Assembly (NCBI RefSeq): GCF_016808095.1
Contig: NC_068980.1
Span: forward strand, 10,816,388-10,880,387
DNA length: 64,000 nt
DNA from: Vigna angularis
Taxonomy: Eukaryota > Streptophyta > Magnoliopsida > Fabales > Fabaceae
Reading direction: 5' to 3'
Below, one piece after another: positions 23,930 to 34,303 of the stretch. The notes beneath the pieces were generated by a model. The model searched no databases. It was not told the origin of the DNA and was given only the letters and a program-made list of their open reading frames with translations. A program made the translations under genes and the position numbers. Position 1 is the first letter of the stretch. Every line of letters starts with the position of its first letter.

Positions 23930-26197
23930 TCCGTTGTCGAAACAGTCATCTCTGTCAAGTTTGTGCTTCACTACTTCAGTCATAGAAAATGTGACTTTTT
24001 CATCTGCCACTCTTAGCATCAATTGTCCTTGTTCTACATCTATCAATGTTCTTCCTGTTGCTAAGAAAGGTCTTCCCAATATAATTGGAACTTTAGCATC
24101 TTCTTCCATGTCAAGAACCAAAAAATCAGCTGGGAAAATGAATTTATCCACCTTCACTAGAACATCTTCCACAATTCCATAAGGATAAGTCATTGATCGG
24201 TCTGCCAATTGTAAAGTTATCATAGTGGGCTTTACTTCACCAATACCCAACCTTTTAAAAATGGACAAAGGCATCAAATTGATACTTGCTCCAAGGTCAC
24301 ATAATGCTTTACCCACAATGATGTTTCCTATCTCACATGGAATGACAAAGCTTCCTGGGTCTTTCAACTTGGGAGGTAATTTTTGCTGAATTATTGCACT
24401 GCACTCCTCTGTGAGCATAATTGTTTCATCATCTTGAAGCTTCCTCTTCTTTGACAGCAAGTCTTTCATAAATTTAGCATAACTTGGCATTTGTTCCAAT
24501 GCTTCAGCAAATGGAATATTAATGTGGAGCTTCTTAAAAACATCAAGAAATCTTGCAAATTGCTTCGCCTGTTCTTGCTTCTTCAACCTTTGAGGGAATG
24601 GAATGGTAGGGACATACTCACGCATCTTTTTCTCACTCTCTTGATTTTTCTCTCCCTCTTCCTTCTCCTCACATTTTCTCTCAACTTCTTTTTCAGCACT
24701 TTCTTCTACTATTTCATCAACTCTTTTCTTTTTCTCTCTCTCCATCTCACTCTTTTTTTCATTCTCTAACACTCTTCCACTCCTCAATTGAATTGCCTTG
24801 CATTGTTCCCTTGGGTTTGGTATAGTGTCACTAGGGAATGTGCCAAGAGATCTCTCAGAGAGTTGTCTTGAAAGCTGACCAATCTGATTCTCTAAATTTC
24901 TTATTGAAGCTTCCTAGTTCTTGAAATTAGTCCTTGTCTCATTCATGAAATTTGAAGTCTGGTCCACAAAGGTAGAAGTTTGCATTGTTAACTTCTCTAA
25001 TGCATTTTCCAACGTAGACATCTTGTTCCCTTGATTGCTGGGTTGAGCTTGATATTGATATGGAGGCCTTGGCGGGTTAGATTGGATTGGATTACTCCAA
25101 GGTCTCGTTTGTTGGGGTCTCCAATTTGCATTAAAGTTGTTAGAAAATTGATTCTGTTGTTGTCCCACTACATTCACTTGTGCCTCTTGTTGATTGGCCT
25201 GACATTCACCATTCTGATGCATTCCTCCACAAAAGTCACACACTGGAGATATTGTATTAACATTATTTGCTTGCATATTTCCCAACTTCTGAGTCAAATC
25301 AGTGATCTGTTGTGTTAACAACTTGTTTTGGGCTAGGATAGCATCCAAAGTATTAACCTCCAACACTCCAGCTTTTCTATTTTGACGATCAAACTGCATA
25401 TTCACTGTGTTGTTTGCCATTAGCTCAAGAGTCTCCAAAGCTTCTTCTGTTGTTTTGAAATTGAATGATCCTCCACTTGCTGCATCCAAAATTGCTTTAA
25501 AAGAGGGTGAAAGACCATTATAAAAAATCTGCACTTGCAACCATTCAGGTAGAGCATGATGTGGACATTTCCTCATTAGCTCCTTATATCTTTCCCATGC
25601 CTCATATAAGGATTCAGTTTCTTGCTGCACAAAGGTAGTAATCTCGTTTCTCATTTTAGCTGACTTGGAAGGAGGAAAGTGTTTAGTTACAAATTTTGTA
25701 GCCATATCCTCCCATGTAGAAATACTCCCTTGAGGTTGTGATTGAAGCCAACCTTTTGCCTTATCCCGTAGTGAGAAGGGAAACAACCTTAAACGAATTG
25801 CATCATCTGAAACTCCATTAATTTTCAAGGTATCACATATTGCCAGAAAATTCTCCAAGTGAGAATTAGGATCTTCTGAATTTGCACCTCCAAATTGATT
25901 CTGTTGAATGACTTGCAACAATGCAGGCTTGATTTCGAAATTGTTAGCTTGAATAGGAGGTCTCACAATGATCCCTTGATAACTATTAGGATTTGGCATT
26001 GAATAGTCACGAAGAGTCTTTCTAACAAGTTCTTGGTCTGCCATTGTTAATGCCTCCTTTTCTTGTTCAATTAATCTTTCTTCTTGTCTTCTTTCTCTCT
26101 TTCTTCTTCTTGCACTACTTCTATTTCTTCTAGCAGTGCGTTCAATTTCTGAATCGAAAAGCAATTCTTCTGGGCCAACAGTACCTCGCATAAACAA
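23930..26197 (-). pseudogene. Athila-2 gag-protease, one internal stop, truncated
   Basis: The two open parts (26197-24914 and 24787 to about 23930) are in the same frame. They are separated by a single TAG at 24916-24914 followed by readable coding (EASIRNLENQIGQLSRQL), so this was one gene. Gag: arginine-rich start, then PPIQANNFEIKP, WEDMATKFVTKHFPP and ILDAASGGSF blocks of Athila/Tat Gag, then a CDFCGGMHQNGEC knuckle-like motif. Protease: ALCDLGASINLMPLS, with the D-L-G-A form instead of D-S-G, and VPIILGRPFLATGR. Coding similarity ends near 23930 at DCFDNG, beyond which the reverse strand is a plus-sense 3' region. No integrase or reverse transcriptase remains. The TAG is consistent with a C-to-T change in a Gln codon. 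Confidence 0.8.
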
Positions 26198-26344
26198 CTA
26201 AAACAAAAACACACAATACTGCAACAGAAATTAGGTGACAATAAAATTGAAAATAAAAAAAACTCAAAAATACGAACAAAAATTCCCTAACATCTACAAC
26301 TCAAATCTTAAGCCAATTAGATCACTAATATCAACAGTAATCAA

Positions 26345-26362
26345 TCCCCGGCAGCGGCGCCA
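26345..26362 (-). other. Primer binding site of Athila-2 (tRNA-Asp)
   Basis: The minus strand reads TGGCGCCGCTGCCGGGGA, one mismatch from the Athila-1 site. It lies six bases inside the LTR start at 26369. Confidence 0.85.
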
Positions 26363-26534
26363 GAAACTTGATGTACGTTTGGCAAGTGTACCAATCGTAA
26401 TTGTAGTAACAAAATATCGTCCTTTGGGATTGAATGAGTTGAGTACCAGTTTACTAACTTACTTAATTTTGAGTGATGAAATTTATCCAGTGAAATGATG
26501 AACATAAACAAGTGATGGAAATTCAAATGATATA

Positions 26535-27627
26535 TGTCAGAGCGGCTGCAGCGGAATGGTTAGCGTGGGAACAAACCAAGAGGGGGGGTGAATTGGTTAT
26601 ATTCAAATATTATCCCTTTTTAATATTTTTCTCTTAATTTCTTACTAAGCAGATAATTAAACTTAAATAACAGAGTAAGGGAAAGAGAAAAATTACACAG
26701 GTATTTTATCCTGGTTCAGATCACTAGGATCCTACGTCCAGTCGCTTATCTCAAACAAGATAAACCTTTTTCACTATCACAAAACTATTACAAATATTAG
26801 TCACACAGAAAAACAATTTGTAACAGTTTAGAAATTACCACCTCTCTTGAAACCACAAGAGATGAACTTACACCTCCTTTGAATCTTCACAAAGGATGAT
26901 CACCTCCTTCGAATGCTTCACGAAGGATGATTCTCTTCCAGACACTTCCTCAAACACACCAAGGATGATCAAGCTATTCCTCTGTCACCGCAGTACCACT
27001 TCAGGACTTTGCAGACAAGAGTTTCCTTAGCTTCAGCAATTTCACAGAGTTCTCAAAAGAGTTCAGAGTACTTGAGCACAAGGGAAGAGTTGGAGTTAAG
27101 AGAAAATGAGAGTCTATTTATAGACTCATCCAAAGGCTCCTCCATTTTCGCTTTTAGACTTTCTGACTGTGTTAATCGATTAGCTACAGTGGTTAATCGA
27201 TTAACAACCCAACGGATACTTCAACGGCTCTAAAAACGGCTAGTTTTTCAAACGTTCACCTTGTTAATCGATTAACAGCCCTTGTTAATCGATTAACGCT
27301 AATCGATTAACACCCTCTGTTAATCGATTAGCACTGCACTGCTGGGCTTCTTCATGGCGCACTGGAACAATCGATTAACAGCCCTTGTTAATCGATTAAC
27401 GCTAATCGATTAGCACCTCTTGTTAATCGATTAGCACTGCACAGAATTTTGCTTATGGCTTATTTTTACATCACTTTTGAATGCATACATAAAACTACTA
27501 ATTTTCCTATGTTCATACAATTATTACAAAAGATTACAAGTCTTCAAAGATCATTCTTCATGAGTCTTGTTTGTTCTTGACTTGATTTGGACATCATCAA
27601 AACTTCATCTTCATTAATTTGCTAACA
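26535..27627 (-). repeat. 3' LTR of Copia-2
   Basis: 1093 bp, TGTCAGAGC...GCTAACA. A TATA box (TATAAATA) is read on the minus strand at 27122-27115. Ten palindromic AATCGATTA motifs lie upstream of it at 27172-27434. Confidence 0.95.
27172..27434. repeat. Cluster of ten TTAATCGATTAA palindromes in the LTR promoter
   Basis: Ten copies of (T)TAATCGATTA(A), some with TTAG or CTAA edges, begin about 50 bases upstream of the minus-strand TATA box. The same cluster is in the right LTR at about 34941-35203. Spacing is irregular, with several copies in direct tandem. Such a palindrome offers two TAAT half-sites for a homeodomain dimer; no binding is shown. Confidence 0.85.
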
Positions 27628-27628
27628 A

Positions 27629-27641
27629 TCTCCCCCTTTTT
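27629..27641 (-). other. Polypurine tract of Copia-2
   Basis: AAAAAGGGGGAGA on the minus strand, directly inside the 3' LTR. Confidence 0.85.
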
Positions 27642-27962
27642 GATGATGATCAAAACTTTCTTGATTTAAAGCTTTTGGTAATAATCTGTATTTGAAACAC
27701 AACTTAAGGAAGAAATAATTGTTAGGGTACTTAGAAATAAGTTTATTTAAGGCTTTAAATATTTCTCCCCCTTTTTGATCATTATTAAAAAGTGATGAAT
27801 AAGTGCTCCCCCTAATTTGATTAGAAATTATACTCCCCCTTAATAAAAGCATGTAGGCATAGAATAAGAAAAGACAACATACATTTTATGGAATATTAAG
27901 ATGCAAGCATACAAGGAAATATAAAGGGCACACACTAATAAAAGCATAGAAACATAAATTTC
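27642..27962 (-). other. Copia-2 3' untranslated region
   Basis: Non-coding. It has four further minus-strand purine runs of the type AAGGGGGAG (about 27768, 27806, 27833), possible secondary polypurine tracts. Confidence 0.6.
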
Positions 27963-29096
27963 CTAGGGCTCATCATCGCTATCGGGTACATAGAGTTTTG
28001 CCAGTTTTTCATCAATCTCCTTAAGATGATTATCAATTGCATCATATCTAAGAGCATGATAAGCCATCATATCATCCATCCGTGATTGCTGCATAGAAGC
28101 CATATCTGCAATTTGTCTAGATATACTCTCTAGACTATATTCTTGGGGAGGATGGGATGGTCCAGCAACATTGGTTGGATGAGGCATAGGTATATCTTCA
28201 TGTTCTTCAGCTGATGCATCATCTTCGGGTGCAATATCATCTTCAGCACGGATAAACATATTTCCTTGGCGTATAAATCCCATTTGATGCAAAGCTGATT
28301 CCTCAATTTCATGACTTCTTGAGACTGAGAGATGTTTCTCTCCGGTAACATCAACTCCTTTATACACACATATTAAGGAAATAAGGAGGGGATATGGAAG
28401 ATGACTTCTATCATACCTCTTTGCCCGGACAATAGTGTCGGAGATAAGATCTACCCAATTGATTTTGAGATTTTGAGTAATGGCAGACATGATCATGAGA
28501 TCAATTTCAAAGCATTGGGCTAGGTTTGAGCCTCTTGGACACAACAACCATACAATAAGATAATGAAGAACCCTTTCCTCCATTCTAAGATTTCCTACAA
28601 GAAGATATCGCCTATTTGGTAGAGGTTGTTGAGGGTTGCGCATGAAAGAACGATATGCCAAAATTTTGTTAAAATCACCAAAGTCATTTGGCACATGCAT
28701 GGTATTTTCTAAGATGGGAAGATGAGCAACATTGGTCCAAATGTCATTATCCAGAATGATATCTATCCCTTTTACACGAGTGTAAATAATACCGTTTTGG
28801 GATTTTAGATTGTAGTAGAATACTCTTACCAAATCTGGATAGTATCTCCCTTGAAGTTGCAGTAGATGCTGTACACCTTGCTCAATCAATTGCTGAGAAA
28901 ATTGAAATTGATGTGTGGTAAACCAATTGAGATCTACAAATTTTTGACGAAGAATCTTGCGTTCTTTCCACATTTGTAGATATTCTTCATGCTTTCCATC
29001 ATCGGAAATCCACCCTTGAATATTCGGACCACGTGCAATAGGTGTGCTTTCCGAGCCATAGCTTCTTCTTCTTCTTCTTCTTGATGGTTCAGCCAT
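27963..29096 (-). CDS. Copia-2 third gene, plant-transposon-protein-like, unknown function
   Basis: 377 residues from the Met I chose (MAEPSRRRRRR). The frame is open 48 codons further up to 29240, but that part looks like untranslated leader. Residues 5-11 form an arginine run that could act as a nuclear signal. The central region (YTRVKGIDIILDNDIWTNVAHLP, IVWLLCPRGSNLAQCFEIDL) resembles the putative plant transposon protein family often found in legume repeats; this is from memory. The C-terminal 55 residues (SISRQIADMAS...LKEIDEKLAKLY) look like a coiled coil, and the end is acidic (PDSDDEP). There is no clear signal peptide or membrane anchor, so an envelope role is not supported. It lies where SIRE elements carry their extra gene but has its own promoter-like region. 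Confidence 0.75.
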   Translation of the reverse strand: MAEPSRRRRRRSYGSESTPIARGPNIQGWISDDGKHEEYLQMWKERKILRQKFVDLNWFTTHQFQFSQQLIEQGVQHLLQLQGRYYPDLVRVFYYNLKSQNGIIYTRVKGIDIILDNDIWTNVAHLPILENTMHVPNDFGDFNKILAYRSFMRNPQQPLPNRRYLLVGNLRMEERVLHYLIVWLLCPRGSNLAQCFEIDLMIMSAITQNLKINWVDLISDTIVRAKRYDRSHLPYPLLISLICVYKGVDVTGEKHLSVSRSHEIEESALHQMGFIRQGNMFIRAEDDIAPEDDASAEEHEDIPMPHPTNVAGPSHPPQEYSLESISRQIADMASMQQSRMDDMMAYHALRYDAIDNHLKEIDEKLAKLYVPDSDDEP

Positions 29097-29194
29097 GAGA
29101 GTGTGAAAGAAGGTTTGGACAGCAAAAGAATGGAATTTGAGTGAAAATGAGTAATTTTGAGTTGTAGAAGGATTGGTAGAGTGAGTGGGTAAAA

Positions 29195-29392
29195 ATGAGA
29201 GATGAAAAGGGTATAAATAGGCTGAAAAACCATCCTCCAACGTCCAAAAATCTTAAAATAGCCGTTTATAGCCGTTACAACGGCTAGTTTTTGCAGTATT
29301 TACTGCCTGTAACGGTCGCTAATCGATTAACAGGGTGTGTTAATCGATTAGCGTTAATCGATTAACAGGGTGTGTTAATCGATTAACTGACG
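29195..29392 (-). promoter_or_regulatory. LTR-like promoter of the third gene of Copia-2
   Basis: The minus strand carries four (T)TAATCGATTA palindromes at 29320-29388, then AAAAACTAGCCGTT at about 29281, then CCTATTTATACCC at about 29210-29222 about 115 bases before the chosen Met. The LTR promoter has the same order: palindromes, AAAAACTAGCCGTT, TATAAATA. The LTR and this internal region are thus related beyond chance similarity. Confidence 0.65.
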
Positions 29393-29433
29393 TTGATTTC
29401 CGAAAATCAGCAAATTGTTCTGCTTTTCAATTT

Positions 29434-32400
29434 TTAACATGTTTTAAATATCCCTAGATCTCTTCTAAGCTCATAGAATCTATCTTTAGGCAATGCTTTG
29501 GTGAAAATATCAGCTAATTGATGTTGGGTATCAATATATTCTATTTCACAATCTCCTTTTTGCACATGATCTCTAAGAAAGTGATGCCTAATCTCAATGT
29601 GCTTGGTTCTAGAGTGCATTATGGGATTTTTTGTAAGGTTTATTGCACTTGTATTGTCACACTTAAGTGGTATATGATCTAAGTGAATGTCATAATCTTC
29701 TAATTGCTGTTTCATCCATAAGATTTGTGCACAGCAATTTCCCGCAGCAATATATTCAGCCTCAGTGGTAGATAAGGCTACACAGGCTTGTTTCTTAGAA
29801 TGCCAAGAAACTAAGGAGCTACCTAGAAGATGACATGTTCCACTAGTGCTTTTTCTATCTATCTTACAACCTCCATAATCAGCATCTGAAAATCCTACAA
29901 GACTAGGTTCCGTTCCAGATGGATACCATAAACCAAAGGATGCAGTTCCCTTAAGATATTTCAATATTCTTTTAACTGCAGTAAGGTGAGATTCTCTAGG
30001 ACTAGATTGATACCTAGCACACACACAAACACTTTGCATAATATCTGGTCTACTAGCAGTGAGATATAACAAAGAACCTATCATACATCTATATTTGGTT
30101 TGATTTACCTCTTTACCTGACTCATCTTTGTCAAGATAGCATGAGGTTCCCATAGGTGTAGATGCTTCCTTTGCTTTGTCCATTTCAAACTTCTTAAGAA
30201 TTTCTCTACAATACTTAGTTTGAGAAATGAACGTACCTTCTTTCGTTTGCTTAATTTGAAGACCAAGGAAGAATGTTAATTCTCCCATCATAGACATTTC
30301 AAATTCACCCTGCATAGTCTTAGCAAATTCCTCACAAAGAGATTTATTAGTTGATCCAAAAATAATATCATCAACATATACTTGAATAATCAAAATATGT
30401 TTTCCGACTCTTTTAATAAACAAAGTGGAATCAACTTTTCCTCTATTAAAGTCATTTTCTAAAAGAAAATTGCTAAGTCTTTCATACCAAGATCTAGGTG
30501 CTTGTTTTAAACCATAAAGTGCTTTCTTTAATTTATAGATGTGATTTGGAAATTTAAAATCTTCAAAACCGGGTGGTTGTTCAACATACACATCTTCTTT
30601 TATAAAACCATTTAGAAATGCACTTTTAACATCCATTTGAAATAATTTAAATTTCATTATAGATGCATAAGCAAGAAGTAGGCGTATTGCTTCTAACCTG
30701 GCAACTGGAGCATATGTCTCATCATAATCTATACCTTCTTCTTGACTATATCCTTGAGCCACAAGCCTAGCTTTATTCTTGGTGATGTTTCCATCTTCAT
30801 CCAGTTTGTTTCTGAATACCCATTTTGTTCCAATTACTTGATGAGTATCTTCTCTAGGAATCAATTCCCAAACTTGATTTCTTTCAAACTGGTTGAGTTC
30901 TTCTTGCATTGCTATACACCATTGTTCATCTTGAAGAGCTTCCTTAATGTTCTTAGGTTCAATCTGCGACATAAAAGCTACATTCATACAAAAATTAACT
31001 AAATTTCTTCTAGTGTTTACCCCTTTTGATATGTCGCCAATGATGTTGTCCAATGATAATCCTCTAGGTTGTTGCCATATTTTGTTTAGATCTTCATCAT
31101 CTTGAGGATTATTCATTTTCTCTTCATTGGTTGTCTTTTGCAAGTCTTCATTTTCACCTGCATCTGATTCATCTGACTCAAGAGGTTTTATCTCAAGGTC
31201 CACAATTTCATCAAAGACAACATGCACAGATTCTTCTATGTCAAGTGTTTTCCGATTAAAAACTCTATAAGCTTTGCTAGTTAGAGAATATCCTAGAAAA
31301 ATAGCTTCATCGGATTTAGAATCAAATTTTCCTAAATTTTGTTTTCCATTATTTAAGACAAAACATTTGCATCCAAAAATTCTTAAATGTGAAACGTTTG
31401 GTTTCCTACCTTTAAAAAGTTCATAAGGAGTACATTTCAAAATTGGTCTAATAAGCATTCTATTCAATACATAACATGCAGTACTCACAGCATCAGCCCA
31501 AAATTGTTTAGGAACACTATATTCATTTAACATAGTTCTAGCAAGTTCCTCTAAGGATCTATTCTTTCTTTCTACAACTCCATTTTGTTGAGGAGTTCTA
31601 GGTGCAGAAAAATTATGAGAAATGCCATATTCTTCACAAAAAGTTTCAAAATATTCATTTTGAAATTCACCTCCATGGTCACTTCTAATAGCCTTTATTT
31701 TCAAATCCTTTTCATTTTGAACTAAATTTGCAAACTTTTTAAATTCTTTGAAAGCTTCACTTTTAAGAGTAAGAAAGAAAGTCCAAGTATATCTTGAATA
31801 ATCATCCACAATAACTAAAGCATAATAATTTCCTCCAAAACTTTTTATCCTAGAGGGACCAAATAAATCCATGTGCAAAAGTTCTAAGGGTTTTAAACTA
31901 GAAACAATATTTTTCGAATGAAAAGATGATTTCACTTGTTTTCCCTTTTGACATGCATCACACAATTTATTTTTCACATATTTTAGTTTTGGTAAACCAA
32001 TTACTAAGTCTTTAGAAATGAGTTTATTCAATTGTTGCATATGAATATGTGCAGCTCTTTTATGCCATAACCATGGATTTTCTTCTTTTACTACTAAACA
32101 TGAAATATTCCTATTTGATGCATTTTCTAAATCAATCAAATAAATATTGTTATGCCTAATTCCTTTTAAAGCAATTTCAGAAGAATCATTTTTATAAATA
32201 GTGCAAGAATTTTGTTCGAAGGTTACCTTGAATCCTTTATCGCATAATTGACTAATGCTAATTAAGTTATGCTTTAATCCTTCCACATATAGCACGTCTT
32301 TGATCATCAAGGTATCTTCACTTCCAATATCTCCAATTCCAAGGATTTTTCCTTTGTTGTTATCACCATAGGTGACAAAGCCTCGTTCCTTTTTCCGGAA

Positions 32401-32463
32401 GCTTGTAAATTTCTTTTTATCTCCGATCATGTGTTTTGAACATCCACTGTCAAGACACCACAT
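29434..32463 (-). CDS. Copia-2 Pol polyprotein
   Basis: 1009 residues without internal stop. Protease has DSGCSKHM at about residues 5-12. The integrase zinc finger spans about 133-171 (HKRAAHIH ... CDACQKGKQ), and the catalytic core includes [15 protein letters not shown] and [12 protein letters not shown]. Reverse transcriptase has [19 protein letters not shown] and YVDDIIFGS. RNase H has SDADYGGC and STTEAEY, and the frame ends DLGIFKTC. All catalytic motifs are present. The first Met lies inside the protease start; translation must enter from gag. The frame is the same as gag, but a 93-nt segment with several stops lies between. It is followed by a normal TAA, not by the leaky UAG context described for soybean SIRE1. 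Confidence 0.93.
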   Translation of the reverse strand: MWCLDSGCSKHMIGDKKKFTSFRKKERGFVTYGDNNKGKILGIGDIGSEDTLMIKDVLYVEGLKHNLISISQLCDKGFKVTFEQNSCTIYKNDSSEIALKGIRHNNIYLIDLENASNRNISCLVVKEENPWLWHKRAAHIHMQQLNKLISKDLVIGLPKLKYVKNKLCDACQKGKQVKSSFHSKNIVSSLKPLELLHMDLFGPSRIKSFGGNYYALVIVDDYSRYTWTFFLTLKSEAFKEFKKFANLVQNEKDLKIKAIRSDHGGEFQNEYFETFCEEYGISHNFSAPRTPQQNGVVERKNRSLEELARTMLNEYSVPKQFWADAVSTACYVLNRMLIRPILKCTPYELFKGRKPNVSHLRIFGCKCFVLNNGKQNLGKFDSKSDEAIFLGYSLTSKAYRVFNRKTLDIEESVHVVFDEIVDLEIKPLESDESDAGENEDLQKTTNEEKMNNPQDDEDLNKIWQQPRGLSLDNIIGDISKGVNTRRNLVNFCMNVAFMSQIEPKNIKEALQDEQWCIAMQEELNQFERNQVWELIPREDTHQVIGTKWVFRNKLDEDGNITKNKARLVAQGYSQEEGIDYDETYAPVARLEAIRLLLAYASIMKFKLFQMDVKSAFLNGFIKEDVYVEQPPGFEDFKFPNHIYKLKKALYGLKQAPRSWYERLSNFLLENDFNRGKVDSTLFIKRVGKHILIIQVYVDDIIFGSTNKSLCEEFAKTMQGEFEMSMMGELTFFLGLQIKQTKEGTFISQTKYCREILKKFEMDKAKEASTPMGTSCYLDKDESGKEVNQTKYRCMIGSLLYLTASRPDIMQSVCVCARYQSSPRESHLTAVKRILKYLKGTASFGLWYPSGTEPSLVGFSDADYGGCKIDRKSTSGTCHLLGSSLVSWHSKKQACVALSTTEAEYIAAGNCCAQILWMKQQLEDYDIHLDHIPLKCDNTSAINLTKNPIMHSRTKHIEIRHHFLRDHVQKGDCEIEYIDTQHQLADIFTKALPKDRFYELRRDLGIFKTC

Positions 32464-32487
32464 ATACTTCCTTGGTTTTGATAATTC

Positions 32488-32580
32488 CTACAACATAAAA
32501 AGAACAAGCTATTTAGGTACCCAACTACTTTGTATGGGTCCTTTGGGTTAGATTTAAGAAGATTAAAATCATTTTACAAC
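32488..32580 (-). other. Candidate 93-nt intron or stop-rich linker between gag and pol
   Basis: On the minus strand the segment begins GTTGTAAAAT directly after the Trp codon of gag and ends TTTTTATGTTGTAG directly before a Glu codon in the pol frame. Its length is 31 codons, so removing it would join gag and pol in frame. It contains several in-frame stops, while about 1570 flanking codons contain none. CTAAC near its middle could be a branch point. Against an intron: decayed coding (NPKGPIQSSWVPK-like) is readable inside, and the GT donor is weak. Confidence 0.4.
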
Positions 32581-34269
32581 CCAAGCATATCTACCACTTG
32601 GAACACCATAATGCTTAATTTTACATTTGTTTGATGTATGACCCTTTTTCATACAATAAAAGCATGATGCAACATTTGTGTTCCTATAAGTTGTTCCTTT
32701 TTGTACCCAAGTTCTACGGGTTCTATGATTATGTTTAATTTTAGGAACATACTTATTTTTAACAACCTTATTTTCATTAGTTTTACTACATTCTCCAGTG
32801 GTTGTATTTTCAGAAAAATATTTGAATTTTATGCAAGATTCACATTCATTATTAGCAACATATTTTTCTTTTTCATAATATAAAACTTTACTTTTTAAAT
32901 TTCTAATTTCTTCCGCTTGATATAAAAATTTATTTTTCAAACTTCTGTTTTCTTCAGATAAATTTGTAAATTCAGTTTTCAAATTATCATTTATTTTAGA
33001 GAAATTTTCAGAAGTAATTTTCAAATTTTTATTTTCTTCAAGAACATTTTCAAAATTTAATTTTACCTCTTTGAAATCCTTTTTCAATTTCTTATGAGCT
33101 ATATCTAATTTTTCGGATTCTACTAATAAAGCAGCATAAGTATCATGCAATTCAGTTTCACTATCATATTGACTAGAATTATCTGAATCGTTAGATGTAC
33201 TTACTTGGCTTCCAGAGTCATCGTCATCCGCCATTAGACATATGTTTGCTTCTTCATCAGAACTGCTCGAGTCAGAAATTGATTCGTTGTCATCGTCCCA
33301 TGCGATGTATGCTTTCTTTTTCTTGAAGAACTTCTTTTCTTTCTTTTCTTCACCCTTCTTTTGATTTGGGCAGTATGCTTTTAAGTGTCCTTTTTCTCCG
33401 CAACCATAGCATCTATAGTTTGAGGAAGATCCTTGATTTTCTCTCTTTTCATTTCTGAATCTCCCTTTACCTTTTGATTTCATGAACCTATTGAACCTCT
33501 TGATGAGTAAACTCAAATTTTCATCTTCTTCTGAGTCTTCATCTTCCATTTTGCTTTTGTTCTTTTCTACCTCAGATTTGAAGGCTAGAGTCTTTTTCTT
33601 AGTTTTTGCTTCTTCTTCATCTAGTCTTCCGAGGTCAAGTTCATGCTCTCTCAACTTTCCAAATAATGCAGCCATTGTCATTGTGTTGAGATTTTGTGAC
33701 TCAGAAATTGCAGTCACTTTTGGTTGCCAAGACCTGTCTAAAGATTTCAAAATTTTAATATTAAGCTCATCAGTATCGAAAGACTTACCTAATCCAATAA
33801 GATGATTTACGATGTTGGTGAAGCGTTTCTGAACATCTACTATTGTTTCCCCTTGCTTCATCCTGAACATTTCGTATTCCTGGATTAATGTATTCTTTCT
33901 TGCTCTCTTAACATCATCTGTACCTTCGTGGGTTACTCTAAGTACTTCCCACATTTCTTGTGCAGTTTTACAAATAGAAATCCTGTAAAACTCGTCAACA
34001 GTTAAAGCAGATGAAATAATATTACGAGCTTTTACATCATTACCAAATTTTCTCTTTTCTTCAGCAGTCCATTGGTCACGGGGCTTTGGTTCCTGCATAT
34101 TGTTAGTTGGAACAAAAGGACCAGATGCAACGGCATCCCAAATATCTATATCAATAGATTCCATAAAAATTTGCATTCTTACCTTCCAGAATGCGTAATT
34201 TTCACCTGTGAATAGTGGTGGTCTATTGATAGAAGCACCCTCTGCAAAGGTTTGATGTGATCCCGCCAT
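32569..34269 (-). CDS. Copia-2 Gag
   Basis: 566 residues from MAGSHQTF. An upstream in-frame Met at 34302 falls on the primer site and is unlikely. The N-terminal domain (residues about 12-220) is the SIRE-type Gag/UBN2 fold. A first zinc knuckle CYGCGEKGHLKAYC lies near 290 and a second, CFYCMKKGHTSNKC, near 540. Between them are acidic serine-rich stretches and a long predicted coiled coil (about 390-480: EENKNLK, EENRSLKNK, EEIRNLKSK). Two knuckles and a long coiled coil make this Gag larger than most copia Gags, as known for SIRE. The protein ends at TGA 32571-32569, just inside the stop-rich linker. Confidence 0.92.
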   Translation of the reverse strand: MAGSHQTFAEGASINRPPLFTGENYAFWKVRMQIFMESIDIDIWDAVASGPFVPTNNMQEPKPRDQWTAEEKRKFGNDVKARNIISSALTVDEFYRISICKTAQEMWEVLRVTHEGTDDVKRARKNTLIQEYEMFRMKQGETIVDVQKRFTNIVNHLIGLGKSFDTDELNIKILKSLDRSWQPKVTAISESQNLNTMTMAALFGKLREHELDLGRLDEEEAKTKKKTLAFKSEVEKNKSKMEDEDSEEDENLSLLIKRFNRFMKSKGKGRFRNEKRENQGSSSNYRCYGCGEKGHLKAYCPNQKKGEEKKEKKFFKKKKAYIAWDDDNESISDSSSSDEEANICLMADDDDSGSQVSTSNDSDNSSQYDSETELHDTYAALLVESEKLDIAHKKLKKDFKEVKLNFENVLEENKNLKITSENFSKINDNLKTEFTNLSEENRSLKNKFLYQAEEIRNLKSKVLYYEKEKYVANNECESCIKFKYFSENTTTGECSKTNENKVVKNKYVPKIKHNHRTRRTWVQKGTTYRNTNVASCFYCMKKGHTSNKCKIKHYGVPSGRYAWVVK

Positions 34270-34289
34270 TTGAATGACTATCAAAGCAA

Positions 34290-34301
34290 GCTCTGATACC
34301 A
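34290..34301 (-). other. Primer binding site of Copia-2 (tRNA-iMet)
   Basis: The minus strand reads TGGTATCAGAGC, two bases inside the 5' LTR. Confidence 0.9.
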
Positions 34302-34303
34302 AT

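Noticed and set aside
27963..29240. Envelope gene in the SIRE-type element
   Set aside because: The position fits, but no signal peptide, membrane anchor or envelope motif is visible.
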